Assembly: GCA_963777625.1 (NCBI GenBank)
Contig: CAVZRO010000011.1
Span: 248,001 to 312,000, forward strand
Source: DATDIC01 sp963777625
Lineage (GTDB): Bacteria; Pseudomonadota; Alphaproteobacteria; Acetobacterales; Acetobacteraceae
Length of the DNA: 64,000 bases
Direction of reading: 5' to 3'
Part shown: piece by piece, positions 45,170 through 53,985 of the stretch
Layout: every line of letters begins with the position of its first letter
How positions within the stretch are numbered: position 1 is the stretch's first letter
Program-made: the position numbers and the translations under genes
Notes under the pieces: model-generated
Told to the model about the DNA's origin: nothing
Database searches by the model: none
Seen by the model: the letters and a program-made list of their open reading frames with translations, nothing else

Positions 45170-45360
45170 GGTTAATCACGAAGGAGGGTGCGTAGCGAGC
45201 ATGACGCCACCCGGAATGATCCTAGTTGCCGAAATCCTTGGCGTCGGCAACTGATCAGAAAGTCCAAGCTATTGCTCGGCCCAAAGGTCCGAGCGCGAAG
45301 TATAAGCTTCGCACCCAGACCCCCGCTCAAACGCGTTATGCGTGCGGGGGTCCTTGCGTT
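45170..45360 (+). ncRNA. Candidate structured RNA of unknown class
   Basis: Four successive stems: AGTTGCCGA (45224-45232) with TCGGCAACT (45244-45252); GCTCGG (45274-45279) with CCGAGC (45289-45294); GCGAAG (45295-45300) with CTTCGC (45307-45312); and a terminator stem. The first loop contains CTTGG (45237-45241), which can pair with CCAAG (45264-45268) as a pseudoknot. An earlier GGGTG/CACCC pairing is also possible. A 17-codon frame MTPPGMILVAEILGVGN with AAGGAGG before it lies inside, at 45201-45254. I do not recognise a known family. The gap 45062-45791 otherwise holds family A repeat sequence. Confidence 0.4.
45318..45360 (+). terminator. Rho-independent-like terminator
   Basis: GACCCCCGC (45318-45326) pairs perfectly with GCGGGGGTC (45344-45352), with an inner ACGC/GCGT stem. 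CCTTGCGTTTTG follows, a modest T tract. Confidence 0.55.
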
Positions 45361-45452
45361 TTGATGGTGTGGGGCGTTTCTGGAAGGCTGGGCGCGGCGG
45401 GGTGAAAGCTGCGGGTTTGCTACAAGCGGAGTGGGCTTCTGTTGCGCGAAGC

Positions 45453-45710
45453 ATACCAAGCGCCGTGAAGTCGGGCGCCAGTCTCGTCATTCCCGCGAAA
45501 GAGCGGAGGAATCTCGCAAGGCGAAAAGCGCGGCAGTTCCGAGAGGATCGCCCGGAGTCCCGCGTGCGCGGCGGAGTTGACGAACATGGGTCATACTCAA
45601 CACCGTTTGATATCATACCAGGCGGCAGACGTGGTGGCTTTGTTCGTCGCGCGTATGGAGGCGGGTAGCCATCGGAGACGTGGATTCCCGCCTTCGCGGG
45701 AATGACGGGG
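45453..45710. repeat. Dispersed repeat, family A, copy 5 (compound)
   Basis: ATACCAAGCG at the left, an inverted CGTCATTCCCGCGAAAG core near 45485, then ATACCAGGCGG near 45615 and a direct GATTCCCGCCTTCGCGGGAA core near 45683. It looks like two units in opposite orientation. Confidence 0.65.
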
Positions 45711-45791
45711 CGGCGGGGATGACGGAAGGGAGCGCGGACGACTGGTGTCTGCGGGAATGACGGCGTGTTCGCGGGCATCGACAGGGACTAT

Positions 45792-46691
45792 CTACAATAC
45801 CTCTGCCACGGCGTCGCGATATCGTTTCAACGCTGCGAGATGGTCGGCAACGCCTTGACCTTCGATCCGGCGGTGGTGCCGGCGATTGAAACTTGTCGTC
45901 AGGCAAAGATGCGAGGCGCCGGCCGATTTCCAAAATGACGCTTCACGGCGCCAATCGGCCGCGGTGCCGGCGCCGCACGAGGTCCATACCTCGATGCCGA
46001 CGGCGGCCGGGTCGCGACCTTCGGCGCGCGTCAGGGAGCGCAGCTTGTCGAATATCTCCAGCGCGGTGTCGTCGGGCGGATAGGCGTTCGGCATCCAGCC
46101 GTCGCCCCATTTGGCGATGCGCGGCAACGTAAGCTCGTGATGGCCACCGAACCAGACCGGCACGCGGCGATTGACCGGCAGCGGGTTGATGCCGGCATCT
46201 TCGATCGTGTGCCAGCGGCCCTTGAAGGTGACGTGCGGTTCGGCCCAGAGCATCTGCATCACCTGCACCTGCTCTTCGGAGCGGCGGCCACGGTTGCGGA
46301 AGTTCTCGTTGAGGCCGACGAACTCCGCTTCGTTCCAGCCGACACCGATGCCCAGGCGGAACTTGCCGCCGCACAGCACGTCGAGGCAGGCCGCCTGCTT
46401 GGCGACCAGCACGGTCTGGCGCTGCGGCAGGATCAGCACACCGGTGGAAAAGCCGAGCTTGGTCGTGCAGCCGGCGAGGAAGCCGAACAGCACGAACGGA
46501 TCGAGGAACAGATCGGCGGAGGTGTTGCGCCCGGCTTCCCAATCAGGTCGGCTGGCGGTGTTGACGCCGAGCACGTGGTCGGGTGCTTCCAGGAAGTGGT
46601 AGCCGAACGATTTCATGGTCTGCGCGTATTCGCGCACGGCGCCGGGATCGGCACCGATTTCGGTGATCGGGATGAGCGCGCCCAGTTGCAT
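45792..46691 (-). CDS. LLM-class (luciferase-like) flavin-dependent oxidoreductase
   Basis: Bacterial-luciferase-fold oxidoreductase using FMNH2 or F420. MQLGALIPITEIGADPGAVR, then FGYHFLEAPDHVLG, ILPQRQTVLVAKQAACLDVL (family core) and FRLGIGVGWNEAEFVGL; RVPVWFGGHHELTLPRIAKW in the second half. 299 residues. The dehydrogenase gene lies 10 bases upstream on the same strand, so they are probably co-transcribed. Substrate unknown; many relatives act on xenobiotics or alkanesulfonate-like compounds. Confidence 0.87.
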   Translation of the reverse strand: MQLGALIPITEIGADPGAVREYAQTMKSFGYHFLEAPDHVLGVNTASRPDWEAGRNTSADLFLDPFVLFGFLAGCTTKLGFSTGVLILPQRQTVLVAKQAACLDVLCGGKFRLGIGVGWNEAEFVGLNENFRNRGRRSEEQVQVMQMLWAEPHVTFKGRWHTIEDAGINPLPVNRRVPVWFGGHHELTLPRIAKWGDGWMPNAYPPDDTALEIFDKLRSLTRAEGRDPAAVGIEVWTSCGAGTAADWRREASFWKSAGASHLCLTTSFNRRHHRRIEGQGVADHLAALKRYRDAVAEVL

Positions 46692-46701
46692 CGCCGGCTC
46701 C

Positions 46702-47637
46702 TTATGGTTTGTCTGATTCGAGGACGGATATCAGTCGCTCGGGCGGGATGGCGAGCTTGTCGATGCCAGCCCGTTCCTGTTGCAACAACATGGCGACCCG
46801 GGAATCGCGATTGCCCCAGCCGCGGCCGAGCGCCTCGGTGAGCTCCTGATGCGCAAGCGTGGTCAGCCGCATCGGCACGCTGACGTCACGGGCGAGCTGG
46901 CAGGCGAGCGATACGTCCTTGTGCAGGAGGCGCAAGGCGAAATCGGCGGGCTCGTAGCTGCCGGTGAGGAAATGGTCGGCCATGCGGTCGAACACGCGGG
47001 CGCGGCCGGAGGCGCCCTGGCGGATGGCCTCGAACAGCGGCAGCGGTTCCACGCCGGCTTTCACGCCCATGGTGAACACTTCGGCCAGGACGATATTGAT
47101 GGCGGCGCCGGCGGCGTTGTGCACCAGCTTGGCGATGGAGCCGGCGCCGATCGGGCCGATATGGCGCGCCTGGTCGCTGATGGCGTCGAGGACGGATTTG
47201 TATTTGTCGAAGGTCGCCTGGTCGCCGCCGACCCAGATCGCCATCCGGCCGCTGCTGGCACCGCGCGGGCCGCCGCTGACCGGCGCATCAAGGAACTGGA
47301 CGCCGCGTTCGGCGAGGCGCGCGTGGAGGGTGCGTACGGTGGCGACGGCGTTGGTGGAGAGATCGAACCATGCGGCGTGGGGGCGGAAGCCGTGTTCGAG
47401 ACCGGCTTCGCCAGTGCCGACGGCTTCCACGTCGGCGGGCGTGGGGAGCGAGGTGAACACGAGGTCGCAGGCTTCGGCAACGGCGCGTGGCGTTTCGGCC
47501 CAGGTGGCGCCACGCGCGAGATGCTGCGATGCGGCCTGGCGCGAGAGGTCGTGCAGGACGAGCTGGTGGCCGGCTTTCTGCAGGTTGGCGGCGATTCCGC
47601 TGCCCATCATGCCGAGGCCGATGAAGCCGATTTTCAT
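46702..47637 (-). CDS. 3-hydroxyisobutyrate dehydrogenase family NAD(P)-dependent oxidoreductase
   Basis: Beta-hydroxyacid dehydrogenase. N-terminal NAD motif FIGLGMMGSGIAANLQKAGH; substrate signature FLDAPVSGGPRGASSGRMAI; catalytic lysine in GAGSIAKLVHNAAGAAINI. The all-alpha domain continues to the end with LLHKDVSLACQLARDV. 311 residues. Probably oxidises a short 3-hydroxy acid or reduces a semialdehyde. It may act downstream of the demethylation genes on the same strand, but 376 bases separate them. Confidence 0.9.
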   Translation of the reverse strand: MKIGFIGLGMMGSGIAANLQKAGHQLVLHDLSRQAASQHLARGATWAETPRAVAEACDLVFTSLPTPADVEAVGTGEAGLEHGFRPHAAWFDLSTNAVATVRTLHARLAERGVQFLDAPVSGGPRGASSGRMAIWVGGDQATFDKYKSVLDAISDQARHIGPIGAGSIAKLVHNAAGAAINIVLAEVFTMGVKAGVEPLPLFEAIRQGASGRARVFDRMADHFLTGSYEPADFALRLLHKDVSLACQLARDVSVPMRLTTLAHQELTEALGRGWGNRDSRVAMLLQQERAGIDKLAIPPERLISVLESDKP

Positions 47638-48013
47638 GACGCTGCGTCCTCCGGTCGGGTTCAGCGCGGCAGTGTGCGGCGGTGGCGAGGCGTTCTCAAG
47701 CGCCGTGTCGTGGCGCTGTGGGTCGCGACGAGATCATCGCCGGGGCGGATCATGGCGGAGCAGGCGAACGAGGGCCGCCGCGACGTGGCTGAGCTGGCGA
47801 GAGTCGTTACTGGCAAGGCGGATGGGTCAGCGCCAGTATCTGACCTGGTAGATAAATCAGTACACATGAAACGGGTGGTAATTATGCTTGACGTACTGAC
47901 TTGACTGCTTGCCGCGGCAGCGAAGACATGGATGGCCGGGGCAAGCCCGGCCATGACGTTGGTAACGTTAGCGACATCCGTAAACGGCCGGGACATCGCC
48001 CCGTTGCGGAAAT
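47638..48013. other. Intergenic gap with one family B repeat
   Basis: No gene is supported in this gap. The only recognisable structure is the palindromic repeat at 47930-47957. AT-richer sequence near 47850-47890 (GATAAATCAGTACACATG) could hold a promoter. Confidence 0.4.
47930..47957. repeat. Dispersed repeat, family B, copy 2
   Basis: GGATGGCCGGGGCAAGCCCG then GCCATGAC. Arms GGCCGGG and CCCGGCC form a strong hairpin. Confidence 0.6.
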
Positions 48014-49231
48014 TCAGGCCGCGATGCGCGCCCGCCGCTTGTCGGGCGTCAGCCAATCCTCCATCGCGTCGGCATACCACTCCACGAACTTGATGACGTG
48101 GCCTTCGCGGGTCTGATTGTATGGGCCCGGCTGATAGCCCAGGCTGCTCACGCCCTCCTGGTTGCGCTCGCACAGATCGCGGTCCTGATCGTTGGTCAGC
48201 GACCATAGCTCGGCCAGCGTTTTCGTATCGTAGTCGCGGCCTTCTTCCGCGTCGGCGCTGACCAGCCATTTCGACCGCAGCAGCGTCTTGTTCACACCCA
48301 GAGGAAGCGCCTGGAAGAAGAACGCATAATCACCCAGCACATGCGCGAACATGCTGGGGAAATGGAACCAGCGCATAGAGCCGATATCGCCGTGCGGGAC
48401 GCGGCCCAGCAGCTTCTTGCACACCGGCTTGCCGTCCATGGTCATGGAGATGGCATCGCGGCTCAGCGGCATGCGGCCGAGCTGGAAATCGTCACCGAGC
48501 GCGTTGCCGGATTTCAGGCCGATGGCTTCGCATTTCTGCGCGTGCGCCGCGTAGGTCTCGTCGGCCGCCACGTCGAAGCGCAGGAAGAAGGTGCGCACCA
48601 GCTCCGGATGACGGGCCGGACAGTGATAGCATTCGCGGGAATTCTCGATCACCAGCTTCCAGTTGGCGTCCATGACGATGTCTTCCTGCCAGGCCAGCTT
48701 CGCGTTCCCCAGCTCATGCGGCTCCAGAAACGGAGCCAGCGTCGAGCTGAATTCCGAGAAGTCAGGCGCGTCGTCCGTCAGGCAGACGAAGATCATGCCG
48801 CCGAAGGTCTCCACCGCAACCGGTTTCAGCGCGATGGTGGACGGATCGAACTCGCCGTGCATGCCGCCGGCGTAAGTCAGCCGGCCTTTCAGATTGTAGG
48901 TCCATTGATGGTACGGACAAGCGAGCGAGCGTGCCTTCCCGTGTCCCGGCGGGCAGATGGTGGAGCCGCGATGCCGGCAGGTGTTGAAGAAGGCGCCGAT
49001 CTGGTGGTCGTTGTCGCGCAGCACGATTACAGAGCTGCGGGCGATGGTCAGCACGAAATACTCTCCCGGTTCCTTCAGTTCGCACTCCAGGCCGGCGAAG
49101 ACCCATCGGCGCTCATAGATGCCCTTCAGATCCAGCTCGTAGATGCCGGCATCGGTGTAGAAGGGCTGCGGCAACGTGAACTGCTTCTGGCGGTTGCGCA
49201 GCAGCGTCAGCATCTCGGACCCGTTGTTCAT
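48014..49231 (-). CDS. Rieske-type aromatic-ring-hydroxylating/N-demethylating oxygenase, alpha subunit
   Basis: Rieske non-heme iron oxygenase. [2Fe-2S] site CxH-x17-CxxH: CRHRG at one end and CPYHQW at the other. Mononuclear iron ligands in NSRECYHCPARHPELV (two histidines) with a later Asp. 405 residues fits the alpha subunits related to glycine-betaine, carnitine and stachydrine demethylases. ATG 49231 overlaps the stop of the flavoprotein gene (ATGA). Its reductase is not obvious here; the neighbouring flavoproteins suggest N-demethylation of a betaine-type amine, which is inference. Confidence 0.88.
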   Translation of the reverse strand: MNNGSEMLTLLRNRQKQFTLPQPFYTDAGIYELDLKGIYERRWVFAGLECELKEPGEYFVLTIARSSVIVLRDNDHQIGAFFNTCRHRGSTICPPGHGKARSLACPYHQWTYNLKGRLTYAGGMHGEFDPSTIALKPVAVETFGGMIFVCLTDDAPDFSEFSSTLAPFLEPHELGNAKLAWQEDIVMDANWKLVIENSRECYHCPARHPELVRTFFLRFDVAADETYAAHAQKCEAIGLKSGNALGDDFQLGRMPLSRDAISMTMDGKPVCKKLLGRVPHGDIGSMRWFHFPSMFAHVLGDYAFFFQALPLGVNKTLLRSKWLVSADAEEGRDYDTKTLAELWSLTNDQDRDLCERNQEGVSSLGYQPGPYNQTREGHVIKFVEWYADAMEDWLTPDKRRARIAA

Positions 49232-50398
49232 CCATGCACTCCCGTTTCAGTTGATATATCCGCTTCATTCGGAGACCAGGGCACCCAGCCGGCATCTGTT
49301 CGCCAGTCCGGCGGCAGGTCGCGGAACCGATTCAGTCCCAGAAAGGTCAGGTCGGCGAAATCGCAATGCCCCTGCGTGACCAGTTGCGCCAAGGCGTGGC
49401 CGGAGGCAGGCGACAGCCCGAACCCGACGCTGGACATGGTGGCGACGACCACGTTGGAGGGGTCGTCCAGCCGATCGAGGATGGGGCGGCCGTCGGGCGT
49501 GTTCTCGATCACGCCGGCCCAACTGCGGATGACTCGCACATGCGCGAGGCGCGGAAACATCTCCCGCAGCCGCCGCGCCAGGCTGCGCACCACCGGGGAG
49601 TTCACCGGCTTCGGCGTGCGCGCATCGACGAGTTCCAGCCATTCGTGCGGGCCGCCGCCATAGGCGAGGTTGCCGCGCAGCGTCTGCCGCCCGTACAAGC
49701 CCGTTGCCGTCGGCGCCGCCATAGCGGACCAGCGGCACCGGTTCGGTGACGATCATCTCGGCGCGGGCGGGCGCTATGGGCACATCCACACCGACCATGG
49801 CGGCGATGCGGTCGGTGTGCGGGCCGGCGGCGATCACCACCGCGTCGCAGCCGAGCACGCCCTGGTCGGTTTCCACCGCAACCGCCTTGCCGCCGCGCAC
49901 CTGGATGCCGGTGACCGTGGTGTGCTGCATGATGGTGCCGCCGAGGTCCTGGATGGCCCAGGCGTAGGCTTGCACCGTACGCTGCGGGTTGGCGTGGCCG
50001 CCGAACTGCAGCAGCAATCCGCCTTGCACGTCGTCGCCGACCCAGGGGACGAGTTCGCGCAACGATTGCGGGTCCAGGCGCTCGGCTTCGAAGCCCTGCT
50101 GTTCCGCCAGATCGACACTGTATTTGATCTGCTCGAGCTGCCACGGCGTGACGGCGATGCGGATGCGTTGCCGCTGATACTCGGTCGGATAGCCCAGCAG
50201 CTCGTCCATCATCGGCCAGAGCCGCTGCTCTTCACGGAATAAGGGGCTGTTGGCGTGGGTGGCGCCGCCGCCATTACGGCCGGAGGCCTCCCACCCGACT
50301 ATGCCTTTTTCGACCACGGTTACGGGTACGCCTTCGCGCCGCAGCCACCAGGCAGTGCTGAGGCCGGTTGCTCCGCCGCCGATGACGATGACGCTCAC
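49228..50398 (-). CDS. FAD-dependent oxidoreductase, DadA/SoxB-like, one frame break
   Basis: D-amino-acid or sarcosine-oxidase-type flavoprotein (opine-oxidase small-subunit-like). GTG 50398 gives VSVIVIGGGATGLSTAWWLR (FAD motif), then VVEKGIVGWEASGRNGGG, DAVVIAAGPHTDRIAAMVG and IAPARAEMIVTEPV. Near 49712 one extra T (CTTGTA for CTGTAC) shifts the frame; the protein resumes LYGRQTLRGNLAYGGG and contains VRVIRSWAGVIENTPDGRPI and VGFGLSPASGHALAQLV. Repaired length is about 390 residues. It overlaps both neighbours by 4 bp. Confidence 0.86.
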
Positions 50399-51996
50399 TT
50401 TTGCGGGTCCCTGACAAGGCGCCGGTCCCCACGCGGATCGAGCACGTCCGGCACCGGTTCCCATTGCGGCAGCCATTGGGTGGGGATGCCGAACCAGGTG
50501 ACCCAGTTGTTGTGCATCTCGGTAGTTTCATCATGCGCCGATAAGACCGAGAGCGGCAGCGGCCGCAGCGGCGCGCGATAGCTCGGCAGCGGCACGCTGC
50601 CGGTGGTCTGGTTGCCTTGCATCGCCAGCAGTATTTGCACCTGCTCCCGGCATCGGCGGCCCTGGCAGACGCCCATGCCGGCGCGGGTCAGTCGCTTGAT
50701 CTGGTCCTGGTTGATCGGCCCGTCGGCCGCCAGGCTGCGCAGGTCGCGTTGCGCGAAACTGGTTTCCTTGTATGGCAGGTAGCGGGGCGGGCGGACGCCC
50801 AGCAGGTCGCGCAAACGCACTTCCTCGCAGCGGCAGATCATCGGGTCGGTGCCGGCGGCAGCATGGGCGCGCAGCCATTGCCGGCGCATTGCGTCGCGGT
50901 CGGTCGATGCTGTCGGGATGGGCGGGGCCGGCACATCTTCAATGTCGGTTCCGGCATCCTTCGCGGCGGCGCGCGCGGCGCGCAGGCCGGCGGCCGCGCC
51001 GGGTGACGGATGCGCGATGGTCGCGTCGGTGATGCCGGTGCAGTCGCCGGCGGCGTAGATGCCGGGAACGGAACAGCGGCCATCGGCATCCACGGCCGGC
51101 ACGAAGCCGCCACGCTCCGGTCGCCAGACGGTGGCGCAGCCAAGCAGATCGAACAGCTCGATGTTCGGCACCAGGTCCAGCGCGGAGATGATGGTGTCAC
51201 ACTCGATATCGAAGGCCGCGTCGGGCGCTGCCAGCGGCGCGACGCGAACGCCCTCCAGTTCGATCGTGCCGAGCGTGGCATGAACGGCGTGGCCGGGATG
51301 GACCTGGATGTCTCGTGTCCGCACGGCGACGAGCGCGTCGCCCGGCTGAGGCGATCCCACATCGACGATGGCCGCCACCTCCAGCCCGGCGTCGTGCGCC
51401 TCGATCGCCGTGCGCAAGCCGAGCGTGCCGGCGCCGAGCACCACCACCCGCCGTCCGGAGAACGCCTGATAGAGCCCCATTGCCGCACGGGCGCCGTGCG
51501 CGCCGACCACGCCGGGCCGGTCCCAGCCGGGAAACGCCAGGGCCAGGTCGCGCGCGCCGGCGGCAACGACGATGCGATCGAACGAAACTAGCCAGGAACG
51601 TTCCTCGTCCGCCAATCCCAGCATGCGGCGCGGCAAGGCGCGGCTGGTCGGTCCTTCGACGAAGGCGCCCCACACATAGGTGCCGAGCCGCACCTCCACG
51701 CCAAGCTCGAACGCGGTTTCCAGCTCCGGCCGCGCGGCGACCACCCGTTCCAGCATGCGGGCCTTGTTCTGGACCGCGGCATCGAGACGTTCCCCGAACA
51801 AATAGGGGATATCGAGCCCGATCAGCGCCGATGCGACCGGATGCTCATCGACCAGCATCACTTTCAGGCCGAGGCGTGCCGCTTCGTTCGCGGCTGTCAG
51901 CCCGGCGGGCCCCGCACCGACGATCAGCAGCGGCACATGTTCCGCAACCGCAAATTCCTTGCCGGCCAGAGAGGTCGGGTCGATCGTGCTGGGCAT
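50395..51996 (-). CDS. FAD/NAD(P)-dependent oxidoreductase with BFD-type [2Fe-2S] domain (opine/sarcosine oxidase alpha-like)
   Basis: Large flavoprotein subunit, likely partner of the DadA-like protein. First FAD motif LLIVGAGPAGLTAANEAARL; second dinucleotide motif VVVLGAGTLGLRTAIEAHD; GIYAAGDCTGITDATIAHPS. C-terminal BFD-like iron-sulfur site: CRCEEVRLRDLLG and GMGVCQGRRC. ATG 51996 gives 533 residues. It overlaps the next gene in GTGA. The pair resembles ooxA/ooxB or hcnB/hcnC-type amine oxidases; the substrate is not determined. Confidence 0.88.
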   Translation of the reverse strand: MPSTIDPTSLAGKEFAVAEHVPLLIVGAGPAGLTAANEAARLGLKVMLVDEHPVASALIGLDIPYLFGERLDAAVQNKARMLERVVAARPELETAFELGVEVRLGTYVWGAFVEGPTSRALPRRMLGLADEERSWLVSFDRIVVAAGARDLALAFPGWDRPGVVGAHGARAAMGLYQAFSGRRVVVLGAGTLGLRTAIEAHDAGLEVAAIVDVGSPQPGDALVAVRTRDIQVHPGHAVHATLGTIELEGVRVAPLAAPDAAFDIECDTIISALDLVPNIELFDLLGCATVWRPERGGFVPAVDADGRCSVPGIYAAGDCTGITDATIAHPSPGAAAGLRAARAAAKDAGTDIEDVPAPPIPTASTDRDAMRRQWLRAHAAAGTDPMICRCEEVRLRDLLGVRPPRYLPYKETSFAQRDLRSLAADGPINQDQIKRLTRAGMGVCQGRRCREQVQILLAMQGNQTTGSVPLPSYRAPLRPLPLSVLSAHDETTEMHNNWVTWFGIPTQWLPQWEPVPDVLDPRGDRRLVRDPQK

Positions 51997-52177
51997 CAGG
52001 GTCTCCGCGGTCGCCGGTACTGGCGGTCGGCCGAACAAGATGGTTGCATGCCTGCCGGTCAGGGCACAGTATCCTGCCGGGACCATCCTGACGGCCGCGG
52101 CCATCCGGCGCCTACTGAAACGTACAGCGCCAGCCCCGTGGCCGCAAGGCAAAGAAACCAAAGCGGTGGAGACTTTC

Positions 52178-53861
52178 ATGCGTGGTGATCGGGAAGACGC
52201 TCATATCGAGGCTATCAAACGGCAATTTGCCGATGGCAAATTGAACCGTCGGGAGTTCGTCCGCTTTGTGACGCTGCTCGGGCTGGCCGCACCGGCGGCC
52301 TACAAACTGATCGGCGAAGCGGCGCCGCGTCCGGCGCGCGCCGCCGGCATGCCGACCGGGGGGACGCTGCGCCTGTTCTACCGTGTGCGCGACCTCAAAA
52401 CGCCGCATGCCTATTCATGGGGCGCGGCGATTGCCAGCCAGGTGGTCGAGTATTTGACGCTGACCGATGATCATAACGTCACCCATCCGTGGCTGCTGAA
52501 AGGCTGGGACGTCAGCGAGGACCTGAAGACCTGGACGCTGAACATCCGGCCCGGCCTCACGTGGCACAACGGGCAGGACTTCACCGCCGACGACGTGGTG
52601 TGGAACCTCAAGGATCTGGTGGATCCGGCGGTCGGGTCTTCCTTCGTCGGCCTGGTGAAGGGCTATCTGATGAAGGAGGAGGATGCCGGCACCGACGCGA
52701 GCGGGAAGCCCAAGAAGAAGCTGGTGCTGTGGGATGCGAACGCGATCGAGAAGGTCGATTCGCACACCGTGCGGCTGAACCTGAAGGCGCCGCAGATCTC
52801 GGTACCGGAGCATTTGTATCACTATCCCGCAACGATGCTGTATCCGGCGGAAAAGGGCGTTTTCGCTCCGGGATCGCAGGGCACGGGTCCGTTCGAACTG
52901 GCATCGACCCAACTCGGCAAGCGGGCGGTGCTCAAGGCACACCGTCCCTATTGGGGCGGCGTCTGGAACGAGGGTCCATATCTGGATGGGATCGAGTTCA
53001 TCGATCTTGGCGACGACCCGGCGGCGCCGATCGCGGCCATAGCGTCCGGGCAGATCCATGGCATGGTGAGCGCCGATCCGTCTCAGTACGATGCGCTGAA
53101 GCAGTTGCCGCACCTGAAATACTATGAGGTGACCACGGCGGAGACGGCGGTGCTGCGCATGAAGGTCACCGAGAAGCCGTTCACCGATGCGCGCGTGCGC
53201 AAGGCGATGCGGCTTGGCCTCAATTCAAAGGATATCATGGAGGTGGCGCTGCGCGGCCTGGGCGAGCCGGGCGATCATACCCATGTCGCGCCGGTGCAGC
53301 CGGACTATGCAGCCGATCCCGCCGATGGGGCGCGACGTCGAGGCGGCGAAAAAGCTGCTGGCGGAGGCCGGCTTATCCGAACGGGTTCGATACCGTGCTG
53401 TACGCTCCCAACGACCTTTCCTGGGCGGTCGCCGAATGCCAGGCCGCGGCGGAGCAGTGGAAGGACATCGGCGTCCGGGTGAAGCTGAATGTGGTGCCGG
53501 GGACCGAGTACTGGGACAACTGGACCAAGCTGCCGTTCGGCGCCACCCAATGGTTGCACCGGCCGCTGGGGCTTATGATCCTCGATCTGGCCTACCGGAC
53601 CGGCGTGCCGTGGAACGAGACCAGCTATTCCAACCCGGAGTTCGACCAGCTTCTGACCGAAGCGGACAGCACGCATCGATATCGCCAAGCGGCGCGAACT
53701 CATGGGCAAGCTGGAGCAGATCATGCACGAGGACGGCCCGGTGGCGCAGCCGCTGTGGCGGAAAATATTCACGTTCTGGCAATGAGTCCGTGCTGGGCTA
53801 CACGATGCATCCCTCGCAATATTTCTTCGGAAACCGTCTCGCGCTGCAGCAGACTGTTTGA
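52178..53861 (+). CDS. Dipeptide/opine-type ABC substrate-binding protein (family 5), Tat signal, four frame breaks
   Basis: Periplasmic receptor of the DppA/OppA class. Twin-arginine leader in LNRREFVRFVTLLGLAAPAA. Family landmarks: WLLKGWDVSEDLKTWTLNI, LTWHNGQDFTADDVVWNLKD, KAPQISVPEHLYHYPATML, GTGPFELASTQLGKRAVLKA, FTDARVRKAMRLGLN. Breaks near 53312, 53373 (GGCTTATCC for GGCTATCC), 53682 and 53781; between them the sequence reads PNGFDTVLYAPNDLSWAVAE, then WNETSYSNPEFDQLLTEADS and ESVLGYTMHPSQYFFGN. Repaired length is about 560 residues. Divergent from the flavoprotein genes. Confidence 0.87.
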
Positions 53862-53924
53862 GAGCGGGCGGCTTTGACCCGCTTCGCCCTGCCCGTGGGA
53901 GCCGCGGATGTCGGTGAGTGAGAC

Positions 53925-53955
53925 GTGGATGGCCGGCGCAAGCCCGGGCATGACG
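53925..53955. repeat. Dispersed repeat, family B, copy 3
   Basis: GTGGATGGCCGGCGCAAGCC then CGGGCATGACG. It lies between the binding protein and the first permease and ends 31 bases before the permease ATG. Confidence 0.55.
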
Positions 53956-53985
53956 ATAGGGCGCCGGCACGTGAGGGGGGCGGCT

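Noticed and set aside
45201..45254. 17-codon frame MTPPGMILVAEILGVGN as a protein gene
   Set aside because: Too short to support by itself and overlaps a perfect RNA stem; kept only as a note in the RNA entry.
45244..45270. Hammerhead-like CTGA...GAAA sequence
   Set aside because: The second half of the core and stem II are missing, so it cannot form a hammerhead ribozyme.
39672..45710. Family A repeats as a CRISPR array
   Set aside because: Copies are single, far apart, and have no regular spacer length or cas genes.
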